From contig JAIFMF010000071.1 of assembly GCA_020048635.1 (NCBI GenBank), forward strand, positions 1 through 54,708: DNA of 54,708 bases, in the 5' to 3' direction. Source of the DNA: Desulfobacula sp. GTDB lineage: Bacteria > Desulfobacterota > Desulfobacteria > Desulfobacterales > Desulfobacteraceae. The translations under genes and the position numbers were made by a program. Under the pieces are notes generated by a model that did not search any database, was not told the origin of the DNA, and was given only the letters and a program-made list of their open reading frames with translations. Shown in pieces: positions 54,072-54,708 of the stretch. The first letter of the stretch is position 1. Each line of letters starts with the position of its first letter.

Positions 54072-54708
54072 ATGAAAAAGACAAAATATTTCCCGATGTT
54101 TATCTTAATGCTCTTGATTTTTACCGGAACCTCACATGCTGATTATCAAATTTTAATTGATCATACCTGCACCAATTTATCCCAAATCCCTGCCACGGCA
54201 ATTGCACAGGCCAAATCGAATCTGCATATTGCATATCAGCATACATCCCATGGAAGCCAGCTGATCACCGGTATGGATGCACTTGGATCCTATCCGGATT
54301 TTGGAAACACCTATGAATTTTCAGACACCGGCTCAAGCGGACTTGATCTTGATGATTATGGTATTCCAGGGGCTGTCGATGATTTGAGTCAGGGAGATTA
54401 TATTGACAGCAATGGGGTAACGCCCTGGGTGACATCGACCCGAATTCTTCTGGACAATCCTTCAAACAGTCATGTCAATGTCATCATGTGGTCCTGGTGC
54501 AGTATTAACGGCCATGATGCCCAAAGATATGTGAATAATATGGAAATTCTGATCAGCGAATATGGCCCGAACGGCTCCAAAGTGTCTCCAACCCGACCTG
54601 CAGTCCGGTTCGTCTTTATGACCGGACATGCAGAGGGGCAGGGAGAGGATCTGACCATAGGCAGCATCCATTATAATAATGAGCTGATTCGCAACCACTG
54701 TCGGAATA
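54072..54708 (+). CDS. Secreted protein of unknown function, N-terminal part (runs off window)
   Basis: At least 212 codons are present, with no stop before the right edge. Signal peptide at 1-22 (cleavage near TSHAD). Conserved-looking blocks are AYQHTSHGSQLITGMDAL, IMWSWCSINGHDAQRYV and FMTGHAEGQGED; the regularly placed Ser, His and Asp residues suggest an SGNH-like hydrolase fold, but this is a guess. Start at ATG 54072, with AGGGGC about six bases upstream. It lies 35 bp after the VWA gene and is probably cotranscribed. Confidence 0.75.
   Translation, partial: MKKTKYFPMFILMLLIFTGTSHADYQILIDHTCTNLSQIPATAIAQAKSNLHIAYQHTSHGSQLITGMDALGSYPDFGNTYEFSDTGSSGLDLDDYGIPGAVDDLSQGDYIDSNGVTPWVTSTRILLDNPSNSHVNVIMWSWCSINGHDAQRYVNNMEILISEYGPNGSKVSPTRPAVRFVFMTGHAEGQGEDLTIGSIHYNNELIRNHCRN

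Noticed and set aside
1..54708. tRNA, rRNA or CRISPR arrays
   Set aside because: Looked for cloverleaf-like GC blocks with TTCGA-type loops and for regularly spaced repeats; none was seen by eye.

Overview
The window looks like chromosomal DNA of an anaerobic Desulfobacterota species, most likely a sulfate reducer of the Desulfobacterales. This is inferred from the delta-proteobacterial dcw gene order, a Mn-dependent family II pyrophosphatase, Fe-S-rich flavoenzymes, three radical SAM genes and a TRAP uptake operon. No rRNA or tRNA gene and no CRISPR array was seen, and no species name can be given from this sequence alone.

Layout. (1) 1-5428, minus strand: an amino-acid oxidation operon. 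A large Fe-S/FAD NAD-type oxidoreductase and a DadA-like FAD oxidase overlap by 4 bp, followed by a FadR-type GntR regulator and an aminotransferase cut by the window edge. A TGGT-TAA-ACCA operator lies upstream. (2) 5429-9614: a PilZ protein, YgiQ radical SAM protein, a DMT permease broken by an internal deletion, and ppaC followed by a strong terminator. (3) 9615-28290, minus strand: an almost complete division and cell-wall (dcw) operon in the order mraZ-rsmH-ftsL-ftsI-murE/murF (one fused gene)-mraY-murD-ftsW-murG-murC-murB-ftsQ-ftsA-ftsZ, ending in a translationally coupled B12/radical SAM gene. Three CCAC blocks spaced exactly 10 bp upstream of mraZ look like the MraZ operator. (4) 28707-32323: a D-cysteine desulfhydrase-like PLP enzyme with an Asp/Glu racemase, and a convergent B12/radical SAM gene. 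(5) 32324-44010: a mosaic accessory region with AT-rich non-coding stretches, palindromes, a MarR/membrane-protein operon, an IS91-type transposase remnant and, between them, a compact catabolic operon at 36217-43157 (GntR, TRAP DctP-DctQ-DctM, TIM-barrel isomerase, DUF1537 acid-sugar kinase, PanB-type hydroxymethyltransferase) with its own autoregulated promoter. (6) 44011-54708, mostly plus strand: a GH17-GT2 fused beta-glucan enzyme with a near-leaderless consensus promoter, uvrB-uvrC, a membrane protein paralogous to one in the MarR operon, a secreted metallophosphoesterase, a secreted VWA protein and the start of a secreted protein of unknown function.

The most promising candidate for an undescribed system is the 36.2-43.2 kb operon. 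It pairs acid-sugar uptake and phosphorylation genes with a catalytically intact PanB-family enzyme and lacks the dehydrogenase and class II aldolase/decarboxylase usual in DUF1537 pathways. One hypothesis is retro-aldol release of a one-carbon unit from a 2-oxo acid sugar into the folate C1 pool. The MurE-MurF fusion and the leaderless promoter are the next most distinctive features.
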